Of a DNA stretch of 64,000 nt, positions 46,830-55,590 are shown piece by piece. The notes under the pieces are model-generated. The model saw only the letters and a list, made by a program, of their open reading frames with translations, searched no databases and was not told where the DNA came from. How positions within the stretch are numbered: position 1 is the first letter of the stretch; every line of letters starts with the position of its first letter. The position numbers were made by a program, and so were the translations under genes. The DNA is from Desulfobacteraceae bacterium (GTDB lineage Bacteria; Desulfobacterota; Desulfobacteria; Desulfobacterales; Desulfobacteraceae), in assembly GCA_016743945.1 (NCBI GenBank), contig JADGFI010000006.1, forward strand, positions 124,001-188,000, given 5' to 3'.

Positions 46830-48473
46830 CTAACTTGCCTTAAATGATTTAAAACTAACCTTCTCTATATAATCCAAGGGCAACACTTTCTTCAAGGAGG
46901 TTTCAATCCCCCATATCAGATCCGCTTCTGTTACCTCATTTCTTTTTTCCCCTAGAAGATTCTTTTGAATGGACTCATATATCAAATCTCTGTAAAAGGA
47001 AAGATTGTCATTGATTTCATGATATGCCCTTTGGTCGGAATAATCAATAGAGATATCAGCCGTAACATAGGCCATATCCTTGGATAAATCAGAAGCCAAC
47101 ACAACGAAATCGGTAAGAATAATATTGCCGGATTTTTTAAGATCCGTGACGGCATTGACATTAATGTCCACACTGGCCACTTCAATATTTCTGCCCGGCT
47201 CTTCCATGACCATTGGAACAGATATTTTTTCCGGAATCCGAACAGGCGCCTGGGAAAAAAACAAAAAATAGACAATGGGGACTGAAATACCCAACACCAG
47301 AATGGCTGAAGCCGTGGCAATCACAAGCTTGGATTTAATCCAATTTTTCCAGGGGTTACCAGATGCCCCATCTTCATCGGGTAAGTCATCCTCTCCCCCC
47401 TCCAGCACAACCTGGTCCCCCCCATACTCGGCATCGTCTTCCTCGTCACTGTCCAGAATATCCTCGTCATCAAAATTATTATCCATGTTGACGCCCATGT
47501 CATCGCCCGCTAAATCACCAAGGAGATCCTCATCTTCCTGGTCAGCCGCCATCAGCAAGGTATCAATATCATCCTGGGAAATGAGAATATCCTCTTCATC
47601 CCCCATGAAATCTTCATCCTCATCTGACTCCTGCAACAAGGCATCAATATCATCCTGGGTCACATCATCACCATCCGGACTTCCCAGATTAATTCCAGTA
47701 TCATTGATGTCAGTATTTAAAAGGCCTTCAAGTTCATCGGAGGAGGCACCGAATTCCAGATCATCCCCACCTTGTTCATCCAAAGAGACAGGCTGGGATT
47801 CAATATCTTCATCCAGAGCCACTGGATCAGAATCCAGCACCACAGGACCGGGTACATCTTCAGGTTTAACAGGTACAGGTACATTTCGCATTAATTCATC
47901 AAGGGTTTCCTGGGTGATCAGACACGCCGCCACATCAAGTCCGTCCGCTTCGTCAATCACAAAATCATCAGAAACCATTTCCGTCTCACTTGTTTCCGGC
48001 TCACTTGTTTCATTGGAGCCGGGCTCTTCAGCCGAAGGCGTCATCAGCTGGTCAATATCATTCTGGGATATCAATTCCATATCCACATCATCCCCGTCAT
48101 CCCCATCTACCGTCAGGTCGTTGCCGCCCATGAGGCCATCGATATCGTCCTGGGAAAGCTCTCCCATCTCATCATCAGCTGCCACCGGGTCGTTGCCGCC
48201 CATGAGGCCATCGATATCGTCCTGGGAAAGCTCTCCCATCTCATCACCCGATGCATCTTCCCGGGGTTCTCCGATGCTGACATCAGGGGAGCTGCCATTT
48301 AAAAGGGTGTCGATATCATCCTGGGACAATTCCCCCAATTCATCCAAATCAGGGTCATTATCCTTCCCTTTTTCAAGCGTTTCTTCCGCCTCTTCAATGG
48401 AGGATGAATCTAAAAGTGCATCAATATCATCCTGGGATATTAAACTTTCCTCTTCTAAACTTGGATCCGACAT
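46830..48473 (-). CDS. FliL-like membrane protein with eight FliM-N-type peptides in its cytoplasmic tail
   Basis: A 547-residue protein. Residues 1-380 are extremely acidic and contain eight copies of an (L/V)-(S/T)-Q-(D/E/N)-x-(I/L)-D-x-L-(L/M) motif, starting near 11, 49, 82, 106, 134, 185, 271 and 297. This is the same motif as the FliM N-terminus (here ILSQDEVDSLL in FliM 4-14), the docking site for phosphorylated CheY. A single membrane helix lies at 383-406. The C-terminal 140 residues resemble the FliL domain (AYVTADISIDYSDQRAYHEI, ending DYIEKVSFKSF). A regular FliL is encoded at 58,122. It might bind CheY-P near the stators. The function is inferred. Confidence 0.8.
   Translation of the reverse strand: MSDPSLEEESLISQDDIDALLDSSSIEEAEETLEKGKDNDPDLDELGELSQDDIDTLLNGSSPDVSIGEPREDASGDEMGELSQDDIDGLMGGNDPVAADDEMGELSQDDIDGLMGGNDLTVDGDDGDDVDMELISQNDIDQLMTPSAEEPGSNETSEPETSETEMVSDDFVIDEADGLDVAACLITQETLDELMRNVPVPVKPEDVPGPVVLDSDPVALDEDIESQPVSLDEQGGDDLEFGASSDELEGLLNTDINDTGINLGSPDGDDVTQDDIDALLQESDEDEDFMGDEEDILISQDDIDTLLMAADQEDEDLLGDLAGDDMGVNMDNNFDDEDILDSDEEDDAEYGGDQVVLEGGEDDLPDEDGASGNPWKNWIKSKLVIATASAILVLGISVPIVYFLFFSQAPVRIPEKISVPMVMEEPGRNIEVASVDINVNAVTDLKKSGNIILTDFVVLASDLSKDMAYVTADISIDYSDQRAYHEINDNLSFYRDLIYESIQKNLLGEKRNEVTEADLIWGIETSLKKVLPLDYIEKVSFKSFKAS
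48116..48246. repeat. Tandem repeat, period 72 bases, inside the FliL-like gene
   Basis: Two copies identical over 59 bases (48,116-48,174 and 48,188-48,246), 72 bases (24 codons) apart, encode motifs three and four of the FliL-like protein. The perfect nucleotide identity indicates a recent duplication, and unequal exchange here would change motif number in frame. Confidence 0.9.
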
Positions 48474-48489
48474 GGGTGACCTCTATTCT

Positions 48490-49251
48490 TTAGGTTTCAT
48501 ACTCAACAAGTTTGGCTTTCATTTTGATCAGGACCGCCGTATGGATTTGGCAGATCCGAGATTCTGTCAGGGACAGAACCTCTCCTATTTCCCTTAGAGT
48601 CAATTCATCATAGTAGTAAAGAGAAACCACCATCTGCTCTTTTGTGGTCAGCGTCTGGATGGTTTTCGCCAAAACATGTTTCATTTCCGCCCTGTCAAAT
48701 AGATCGGCAGGGTTGTCTTCTCCCTTGACCCCGGATTGAAATCTGGTTTGGGAAAAGGTATCATTTTTTTTGGTTTTGACAAATTCATCAAGGCTCAACA
48801 CGGCAGCCCCGTGAATATTTGTGAGCATATCCTGAAAGGTCGCAAGATCTACGCCCAATGAATCGCATATTTCCAAATCCGTTGCCGGGGATCCTTTTTC
48901 GTCTTCGATCTTTTTTGTTGCCTTTGTGATGTCCTGGATTTTTTTGCGCATGGATCTTGAATAGGTATCCATACTTCGCAGCTCATCAAGGATAGCCCCT
49001 TTTATTCTGTACTGGGCATAAGTTTTCAGGCTGACATCCTTTGATTGATCAAATTTATCCACGGCATCAATCAGTCCCAAAGATCCGGCAGAAATCAATT
49101 CATCCAACAGCACGCTTGCAGGAAGCCTTATGGCAAACCGATAGGCAATATGCTTGACAAGATAGGCATATTCAACAATACTTTTTTGTCGCCACGCCAA
49201 ATGCTTTTTTGTTGCCGGTTTGGTCATCTTCTCTTGTGTATACCCTTTCAC
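48490..49251 (-). CDS. fliA: RNA polymerase sigma-28 factor FliA
   Basis: FliA transcribes late flagellar genes, such as the flagellin gene here. The 253-residue protein has sigma region 2 (VKHIAYRFAIRLPASVLLDE, then LIDAVDKFDQSKDVSLKTYA and YRIKGAILDELRSMD). Region 3 follows, and region 4 has LTTKEQMVVSLYYYDELTLR and IGEVLSLTESRICQIHTAVL. The GTG start overlaps the flhG stop by 4 bases (GTGA). No anti-sigma flgM is seen in this window. Confidence 0.95.
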   Translation of the reverse strand: MKGYTQEKMTKPATKKHLAWRQKSIVEYAYLVKHIAYRFAIRLPASVLLDELISAGSLGLIDAVDKFDQSKDVSLKTYAQYRIKGAILDELRSMDTYSRSMRKKIQDITKATKKIEDEKGSPATDLEICDSLGVDLATFQDMLTNIHGAAVLSLDEFVKTKKNDTFSQTRFQSGVKGEDNPADLFDRAEMKHVLAKTIQTLTTKEQMVVSLYYYDELTLREIGEVLSLTESRICQIHTAVLIKMKAKLVEYET

Positions 49252-50141
49252 CTTGCAGCCTGAAACACCCTGTTCATAAAAAAAGTCAAATTCCCATCTG
49301 CTCTGTTTTTATCTCCATCGCGAAGAAGGGCACAAGCAACGCTTTCCACTGCCTTGGATGCCATTGAATCAGGAAATTCATCCAGCAGCAGTCCCCGTTT
49401 TTGCACGGCCCTTTGAAGTTGCCGATCAAAGGGGATATACCCCGTATATTCCAGTACAACATTTTTTAAAAATTTATCCAGGGCATTGCTTAAAGCGGCA
49501 TATACCCGTTTGGCATCCTTTTCAGAATCTGCCATATTTACCAGCAGTTTAAAATGCCGGGACCCGTATTTTTGTGACATCACCTTCATCAAGGCATAGG
49601 CATCTGTAATGGAGGTGGGTTCTGTTGTGGCAACCACCAGACATTCATCCGATGCTGCGTTAAAATACAACACATTGGAAGAGATCCCGGCCCCGGTATC
49701 CACAAAAATGATATCGGCTTTGTCTGCAAGGGTTTCAAACTCACTGAGCAGGGTAAGTTTTTCACCTTCATTCAATTGGGTCAAGTCGGCGAATCCTGAC
49801 CCACCCGGTATAATGCCGATGCCATGGTGGGTTTTAATCATCACCTGATCCAGGCTTTTTTCCGAAGAGACCACATGGCGGATATTGTATTCCGGCCGCA
49901 GATTAAAAACGATATCAATGTTGGCAAGGCCCACATCCGCATCTATGATCACCACCCGTTTTCCCTTCCGGCTCATGGCCACGGCCAGATTCCCCACTAT
50001 ATTGGTTTTCCCGACCCCGCCCTTGCCGCTGGTAACGGCAATGACCCTTGGAAACGTCTTGGTCGGGGATGCCATCGTGGCTTTTCGCCTTGCCAGGGCA
50101 TCTGTTCGCGCAATTTGCCGAAGTCCTTTTGCCTGATCCAC
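49248..50141 (-). CDS. flhG: Flagellar number regulator FlhG (FleN, MinD-like ATPase)
   Basis: FlhG limits flagellar number together with FlhF. The 297-residue protein starts at GTG. Its N-terminal DQAKGLRQIA segment is the FlhF GTPase-activating helix. The deviant Walker A GKGGVGKT is at residues 39-46, and MinD-type segments VVIIDADVGLANIDIVFNLR and IIFVDTGAGISSNVL follow. It lies 2 bases after flhF and is coupled to fliA, the standard polar-flagellum order. Confidence 0.95.
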   Translation of the reverse strand: MDQAKGLRQIARTDALARRKATMASPTKTFPRVIAVTSGKGGVGKTNIVGNLAVAMSRKGKRVVIIDADVGLANIDIVFNLRPEYNIRHVVSSEKSLDQVMIKTHHGIGIIPGGSGFADLTQLNEGEKLTLLSEFETLADKADIIFVDTGAGISSNVLYFNAASDECLVVATTEPTSITDAYALMKVMSQKYGSRHFKLLVNMADSEKDAKRVYAALSNALDKFLKNVVLEYTGYIPFDRQLQRAVQKRGLLLDEFPDSMASKAVESVACALLRDGDKNRADGNLTFFMNRVFQAAR

Positions 50142-50143
50142 CC

Positions 50144-51289
50144 TTATACCTCTCCTTTTGGGCCTTTGCCCAAAATTCCTTTGGGTTCTTTTCCCAGAAT
50201 AATTCTCAACAATGTCTGTTTATCCGGGACAATTAAATCTTCAGGAACCTTCTGACCGTTTGTAATCAGTGAAACAGGCAGATTAAGGTTGTTTACCTGG
50301 TCCAGGATTTTACCGCAGCGTTTGGTCTCATCAATCTTTGTAAATACATAGGTATCAGGATTAAAAACAGAGAATGCAGATGCCGCTTCCTTCATATTAA
50401 TCGATTCAGCCGTAACACTCAAGGCTAAATGAACGGAAATCCCAAAATCACTTTTAATTAATCGGAGAATTTCATCTATTTTTTTATTATCATAATGGCT
50501 GTGGCCGGCCGTATCGATCAAGACCACATCCATGGATTTCATCCGTTCCAGGGCACAGGCAAGATCCTGGGCGCTGAAGGCCGGCACACATAAAAGGCCC
50601 ATGATGGAGGCATAGGCCTTGAGTTGTTCAAAGGCACCGATACGGTAATTATCAATGGAAATCAGCCCCACCTTCATTTTCCGTTTAAGACTTAACAAGG
50701 CGGCAAGCTTAGCAATGGTAGTGGTTTTACCCACCCCTGTCGGCCCTACAAAGGCGGCCACATGGGGAACGCCTGATGAATTGTTCCGATTAAAATAATC
50801 CTTCACAGAAAGCTGCGCAAGGCAATGGGCCATGACGTTCTTTTTTAAATGTTTAATCCTCTCAGTTTGCCCAAGGTCAGGGGACAGGGCCACCATGGAG
50901 CGTTCAATCAGAGAAATGGCCAGCCGTTCACTGACCCCTGCCCGTAAAAAAGATGCCAGCACCCCCACAGATTCAAAATGAGAACAGAGGATATTTTGGA
51001 TACCGCTGCCAAACCCTGCAATGGCAATCATATCCTTGATTTCAGAGATATCTCCTTTCAAGGACTCAAACAGACCCTCATCTATTTTTTTAACGGCACT
51101 ATCCCTTTCAGCACCACCCTCTTTTGCCGTTATGCCGGCTTCCACTTCAAACATTTCTTTACCATAGGGGTCCATTGGTTTTCTGGGAATTTTCCGAGTG
51201 GACAAAATCATGGCATCCTTGCCCATCTCTTCCTTGATATTTGCCAGGGCTTCCTGAATATTGGCTGCCCGGAAGATTTTTTTATTCAT
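50144..51289 (-). CDS. flhF: Flagellar biosynthesis SRP-type GTPase FlhF
   Basis: FlhF marks the cell pole for flagellar assembly. In the 381 residues, the N-terminal B domain (MNKKIFRAANIQEALANIKE) is followed by an N domain. The G domain has P-loop GPTGVGKT (182-189), VGLISIDNYRIGAFEQLKAY, DVVLIDTAGHSHYDNKKIDE and FTKIDET. It overlaps the end of flhA by 8 bases. Confidence 0.96.
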   Translation of the reverse strand: MNKKIFRAANIQEALANIKEEMGKDAMILSTRKIPRKPMDPYGKEMFEVEAGITAKEGGAERDSAVKKIDEGLFESLKGDISEIKDMIAIAGFGSGIQNILCSHFESVGVLASFLRAGVSERLAISLIERSMVALSPDLGQTERIKHLKKNVMAHCLAQLSVKDYFNRNNSSGVPHVAAFVGPTGVGKTTTIAKLAALLSLKRKMKVGLISIDNYRIGAFEQLKAYASIMGLLCVPAFSAQDLACALERMKSMDVVLIDTAGHSHYDNKKIDEILRLIKSDFGISVHLALSVTAESINMKEAASAFSVFNPDTYVFTKIDETKRCGKILDQVNNLNLPVSLITNGQKVPEDLIVPDKQTLLRIILGKEPKGILGKGPKGEV

Positions 51290-53375
51290 CTTTTAAACTC
51301 ACCTTTCCAACGGCCTGTAAATTTATATCGTCCACTATTTCAGCATGGGATACCACAAAAACAGTGGGAAGAGAAGGTTCAATCAATTTTCTGAAGTGGC
51401 GCCTGAGGGTGGGGGGCGTCATGACAACCGGCTGGGTATTGCTAACAAGGAGTTTTTCTACCTGCTTTGACACCGCAGCCACAACGCTGCCCACGAGAGA
51501 TGGATCCAATGCCAGATAAGATCCGTGTTCAGTGCGTTTGATATTTTTAGACAAAATTTCTTCAAGATTTGGGTCAAGGGTAAGCACCTGGAGCACCCTT
51601 CCTTCCTGTAGATAAGGCACCAGCATCCCCTTTGCAAGCCGTTGCCGAACATATTCGGTCAGCAGGTCCGGGTCTTTGCCCATGGGGGCAAAATCGGCCA
51701 GGGTTTCCACAATGGTAAGAAAATTTCGAATGGAAATCCGTTCCCTCAACAGGTTCTGAAGCACTTTTTGCACAACCCCTATGGTCAGCAAATTGGGGAC
51801 AAGCTCTTCAACGGCTTTCGGATTGGTTTTGGCAAGATTGTCCAGAAGATGCTGAACATCCTGACGCCCTAGAAGGTCATAGGCATTGGCCCGGATAATC
51901 TCTGTCAAATGGGTGGCGATCACAGTGGAATTATCCACCACGGTATACCCGGCAAATTTTGCCTCTTCCTCCCTGTCCATGGGAATCCACAATGCCGGCA
52001 GATTAAAGGCGGGTTCCGTGGTTTTAATCCCCTCTATTTCCTGGGCAGCCCCCCCGGGATCCATGGCCAGATAATGATTCACCATTAATTCAGTCCCGGC
52101 AGCCTCAACCCCCTTGATCATCAAACGGTACTGGGCCGGACTCAGATTCAGGTTATCCCGGATATGAATGGGCGGAATAATAATTCCCATTTCCGTGGCA
52201 AACTGCCGGCGAATGGCCCGGATTCGGCCCAAAAGCGTCCCGTCCTGCTGTTTGTCCACCAAAGGAATAAGGCCGTACCCCACTTCCAATTCAATGGTGT
52301 CCAGAGATAACAAGTGATCCACATCTTCGGGCTGGCCCGTGCCAGCCTCTTCATCTGCAGCTTCTACCAGGGAATCTTCCTCTTCCCGTTCATCTGCCCG
52401 CAAAAAATACCAGGCCAGGGTTCCCATGACGATCCCCAGGGTCATAAAGGGAAGGGAAGGAAGTCCCGGAATAAGTCCCATGCAAAAGATGATCACAGCC
52501 CCGATGAACACCGGTGTGGAACTGGCAAGCAGATGTTTGGCAAATTCAGCTCCCATCTTGCTCTCAGCACCGGACCTAGACACCAAAAGACCCGAAGCTG
52601 CCGATATCAAAAGAGCGGGAATTTGGGAGACCAGACCGTCCCCAACGGTTAAAAGGGTGTAGGTCGTCAACGCATCGCTCATTTCCATACCCTGCTGGAG
52701 AACCCCGATGACAAACCCGCCCACAATATTGATCATGGTAATCACGATCCCTGCAACCGCATCCCCCCTGACAAATTTCGAGGCACCGTCCATGGCACCG
52801 TGAAATTGAGATTCCCGGGCAATGGCTTTTCGCCGATCCCCGGCCTCAACCTCATCTATCATCCCGGCATTAAGATCCGCATCAATGGCCATCTGTTTTC
52901 CCGGCATGGCATCCAGAGTAAACCGAGCCGCCACCTCTGCAATCCGGCCTGCACCCTTGGTGATGACCATGAAATTAATCAACACCAGGATGATAAAGAT
53001 GACCAGCCCCACGACATAATTTCCCCCCACCACAAAATTGCCAAAGGACATGATAACGGATCCGGCAGCAGAAGGTCCCTCACTGCCGTGCAAAAGGATC
53101 AGCCGGGTGGATGCCACATTCAAGGACAGCCGGAAAAGGGTCAGAACCAATAATAAGGAAGGAAAAATACTGAACTCAAGGGGCTTGGTCGTATACATGG
53201 TGGTAATGAGCACCATGATGCCAAAGGAGATATTCAATGCCAGAAAAAAATCCAGAACCATGGGAGGGAGGGGTAAAACCATTGCCATCAGAATGCCGAT
53301 AAAGGCAACGATCATTAAAATATCCGATGATTCACTTTTTAACCCGGCAAGAATGCTGGTTCCTTCTGCTGCCAT
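51282..53375 (-). CDS. flhA: Flagellar type III export gate protein FlhA
   Basis: FlhA is the export-gate ring protein. The 697-residue protein has eight predicted N-terminal membrane helices (FIGILMAMVLPLPPMVLDFF onward) and the conserved LDAMPGKQMAIDADLNAGMI loop of the FHIPEP family. The large cytoplasmic domain (about 350-690) has the DLLGRQDVQHLLDNLAKTNP segment that docks chaperone complexes. Full length and regular. Confidence 0.97.
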   Translation of the reverse strand: MAAEGTSILAGLKSESSDILMIVAFIGILMAMVLPLPPMVLDFFLALNISFGIMVLITTMYTTKPLEFSIFPSLLLVLTLFRLSLNVASTRLILLHGSEGPSAAGSVIMSFGNFVVGGNYVVGLVIFIILVLINFMVITKGAGRIAEVAARFTLDAMPGKQMAIDADLNAGMIDEVEAGDRRKAIARESQFHGAMDGASKFVRGDAVAGIVITMINIVGGFVIGVLQQGMEMSDALTTYTLLTVGDGLVSQIPALLISAASGLLVSRSGAESKMGAEFAKHLLASSTPVFIGAVIIFCMGLIPGLPSLPFMTLGIVMGTLAWYFLRADEREEEDSLVEAADEEAGTGQPEDVDHLLSLDTIELEVGYGLIPLVDKQQDGTLLGRIRAIRRQFATEMGIIIPPIHIRDNLNLSPAQYRLMIKGVEAAGTELMVNHYLAMDPGGAAQEIEGIKTTEPAFNLPALWIPMDREEEAKFAGYTVVDNSTVIATHLTEIIRANAYDLLGRQDVQHLLDNLAKTNPKAVEELVPNLLTIGVVQKVLQNLLRERISIRNFLTIVETLADFAPMGKDPDLLTEYVRQRLAKGMLVPYLQEGRVLQVLTLDPNLEEILSKNIKRTEHGSYLALDPSLVGSVVAAVSKQVEKLLVSNTQPVVMTPPTLRRHFRKLIEPSLPTVFVVSHAEIVDDINLQAVGKVSLKDE

Positions 53376-53444
53376 TTACACCCCTTATTTCATCAGTTTT
53401 GACACAACCCGTCAAAAATTTGTCACTGTTTTATCCGTATTCGA

Positions 53445-54515
53445 TCACTGCCTGTTTTTAAGTTTGTACACATAGGCCAGTAATTCCGCCACCGCCTGGT
53501 AATATTCAATGGGAACATCCCCACCAATATCCACATGACTATACAAATTCCGGGCCAATTGTTTATCTTCCACCAGAGGAATCTCATTTTCCCTTGCAAT
53601 CTTTCGAATATTTTTGGCCACAGGCCCTGCCCCCTTTGCAATCACCCGGGGGGCATCCATGGTTGTTCCGTCATATTTCAGGGCCACGGCAAGCCGTGTC
53701 GGATTGGTCACCACCACATCTGCATCGGGCACATCGGCCATCATGCGCTTTCTGGCCGCTTCGTACTGGAGTTGGCGGATCCTCGATTTGACCATGGGAT
53801 CCCCTTCTGTCTGTTTTGTCTCATCCTTGACCTCTTTTTTGGTCATTTTCTGATCTTCTAAAAATTTCCATTTTTGATAGGCATAATCCAGAAGAGCTAC
53901 CACCATCATAATCAGGCACACCTTAATAAAAATCCAGAAAGAAATATCCAGAAGATACAAGAGAATCTGGCCGATGGAGTTATCATATAACCGGGTAATA
54001 TTGTTCAATTCTCCTTTTATGGCATAATAGGTCACCAGGGAGATCACACCGATCTTGGCCAGGTTTTTCACCATTTCAACCACGGCCCGGGAGGAAAATT
54101 TTTGTTTAAACCCGCTAATGGGATTCAGCTTTGAAAATTTAGGTTCAATGGCTTTCCAGGAAATGGCAAACCCCACCTGGGCAACATTAGACAAAATTGC
54201 CACCACATAAACACCGGCAAAAAGCGGCAGACAAATCATGAACATTTTGAGTCCATGGACGGCCAAAAGCTCCACCATTTGCACCTGGGTAAAATCAGGA
54301 ATTCGTTCAAAATTAAAATTATAGTGAAAGATCCCAAGGACGTTATTATATATATAAGCGGCAGAGCCCCACAGGGCAATCACCCCCCCCAGCAGGACAA
54401 AGACAGAAGGAATTTCCGTGCTTTTGGCAACCTGCCCTTCCTCACGGGCCTTGCCAAGCTTACGGCCCGACGCATCTTCGGTTTTCTCTCCGCCACTTTC
54501 CGGATCTTCAGCCAT
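53445..54515 (-). CDS. flhB: Flagellar export switch protein FlhB, with NPTR in place of NPTH
   Basis: FlhB controls the switch from hook to filament export and cleaves itself at NPTH. The 356-residue protein has four membrane helices and the typical N-terminus (SGRKLGKAREEGQVAKSTEI). A cytoplasmic domain includes ARKRMMADVPDADVVVTNPT, then RLAVALKYDG. The site reads Asn271-Pro272-Thr273-Arg274: the catalytic Asn-Pro is kept but the usual His is Arg. A homologue of the cleaved domain is encoded separately at 44,558. It lies just after fliR. Confidence 0.95.
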   Translation of the reverse strand: MAEDPESGGEKTEDASGRKLGKAREEGQVAKSTEIPSVFVLLGGVIALWGSAAYIYNNVLGIFHYNFNFERIPDFTQVQMVELLAVHGLKMFMICLPLFAGVYVVAILSNVAQVGFAISWKAIEPKFSKLNPISGFKQKFSSRAVVEMVKNLAKIGVISLVTYYAIKGELNNITRLYDNSIGQILLYLLDISFWIFIKVCLIMMVVALLDYAYQKWKFLEDQKMTKKEVKDETKQTEGDPMVKSRIRQLQYEAARKRMMADVPDADVVVTNPTRLAVALKYDGTTMDAPRVIAKGAGPVAKNIRKIARENEIPLVEDKQLARNLYSHVDIGGDVPIEYYQAVAELLAYVYKLKNRQ

Positions 54516-54518
54516 CTA

Positions 54519-55307
54519 TTATCCGCCCCCGGCAAAAAAAAGCAGGTACATTAATAAGCGTTTAAACCCTTCCACATATTCCCTTGTTACGATGACAATG
54601 ATTTCAAGGGTCAGGCCGAAAAGAAAAAGCCCCGCCACAATCTTCAAGGGAAAAGCCACAATCATGACATTCATCTGGGGCGCGAACTTTGAGACCAGAC
54701 CAAACCCGACACTGACAAAAAACAGGGCCGCAATCACCGGAGCACCGATTTTAACGGCAAGCAGAAAAAGACCCCCGGCCAGTTCCAAAAGTTTGACCAT
54801 TAAAATTTTTTGCATCATGAAAACCCCCACGGGAACCAGCTCAAAACTATTGATCAAGGCTGAAATAATAATGTGATGCCCGTTTAACATCAAAAAAACT
54901 ACCACGCAGACCCAATACCCCAATTGATCCATGATGGAAACATTGGCACCGCTTTGGGGGTCCACCACATTAATCATGGCAAATCCCATTTGAAAACCGA
55001 TCACCTGGCCTGCCAGCTGAACCGCCCCAAAAAAAATCCTCAGGCAAAGGCCAAGGGTCAGGCCGACCATTGCTTCCGCTAAAATCAAAAGTCCCGTGGA
55101 GATCGCATCCAACGGGAATCGGGTCAGGTCCACGGGCACAACAGAATAAAAAAGCAGGGAGATCACCATGGCCAGGCCCATTTTCAGGGTTGCAGGAAAA
55201 ACGGCAGATGAAAAAATGGGAAACATGAAAAGAAAAACACTCACCCGCAACAACACCAGCATATAGGTCCTGAACTGAACAGGATCGATGATGTTAAGGA
55301 TATCCAT
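54519..55307 (-). CDS. fliR: Flagellar export gate protein FliR
   Basis: A core component of the FliPQR export gate. The 262-residue protein has about six hydrophobic helices and the family segments YMLVLLRVSVFLFMFPIFSS, GQVIGFQMGFAMINVVDPQS and FALINSFELVP-like (ALINSFELVPVGVFM). It starts 11 bases after fliQ and ends 3 bases before flhB. Confidence 0.95.
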   Translation of the reverse strand: MDILNIIDPVQFRTYMLVLLRVSVFLFMFPIFSSAVFPATLKMGLAMVISLLFYSVVPVDLTRFPLDAISTGLLILAEAMVGLTLGLCLRIFFGAVQLAGQVIGFQMGFAMINVVDPQSGANVSIMDQLGYWVCVVVFLMLNGHHIIISALINSFELVPVGVFMMQKILMVKLLELAGGLFLLAVKIGAPVIAALFFVSVGFGLVSKFAPQMNVMIVAFPLKIVAGLFLFGLTLEIIVIVTREYVEGFKRLLMYLLFFAGGG

Positions 55308-55318
55308 AAAAAACCTGC

Positions 55319-55588
55319 CTAACGGATATACAGGGGAATATTTTCAAATACACGGGTGGTGTAACTGGTAACTTTTTCCAGCATCCAGGGAGCGGCAAAC
55401 AAAAGTCCCAAAAAAACAGCAATGATTTTGGGGACAAAGGTCAGTGTCATTTCCTGAATCTGGGTGACGGCCTGAAAAACACTGATGATTAAGCCTGCCA
55501 AAAGCCCTAAGCCCAGCATGGGCATGGAAAGGTAGATGGTCATGAGAATGGCTTCCTTGGCAAATTCAACAACAAATTCAGGGGTCAT
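55319..55588 (-). CDS. fliQ: Flagellar export gate protein FliQ
   Basis: An 89-residue protein of two membrane helices, part of the FliPQR gate. The ATG at 55,588 has GGAG seven bases upstream and starts the family-typical MTPEFVVEFAKEAILMTIYL. An upstream in-frame extension to 55,636 overlaps fliP and is not conserved. It contains ISVFQAVTQIQEMTLTFVPK. Confidence 0.95.
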   Translation of the reverse strand: MTPEFVVEFAKEAILMTIYLSMPMLGLGLLAGLIISVFQAVTQIQEMTLTFVPKIIAVFLGLLFAAPWMLEKVTSYTTRVFENIPLYIR

Positions 55589-55590
55589 GG

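Noticed and set aside
48116-48246. Possible CRISPR-like or intergenic repeat
   Set aside because: Only two copies, in frame, inside a gene, encoding a protein motif.
47275-48597. A 440-codon Ser-rich open frame on the plus strand opposite the FliL-like gene
   Set aside because: It is the antisense shadow of the repeated acidic coding sequence; no ribosome site or family-like sequence, and the minus-strand frame has motifs and a FliL-like domain.
54380-54392. 8-G tract in flhB, and similar 7-8 base runs at 18,124 and 44,306, as phase-variation sites
   Set aside because: Shorter than nine and in genes where loss would abolish motility or in single runs; weaker evidence than the paired 9-G tracts.
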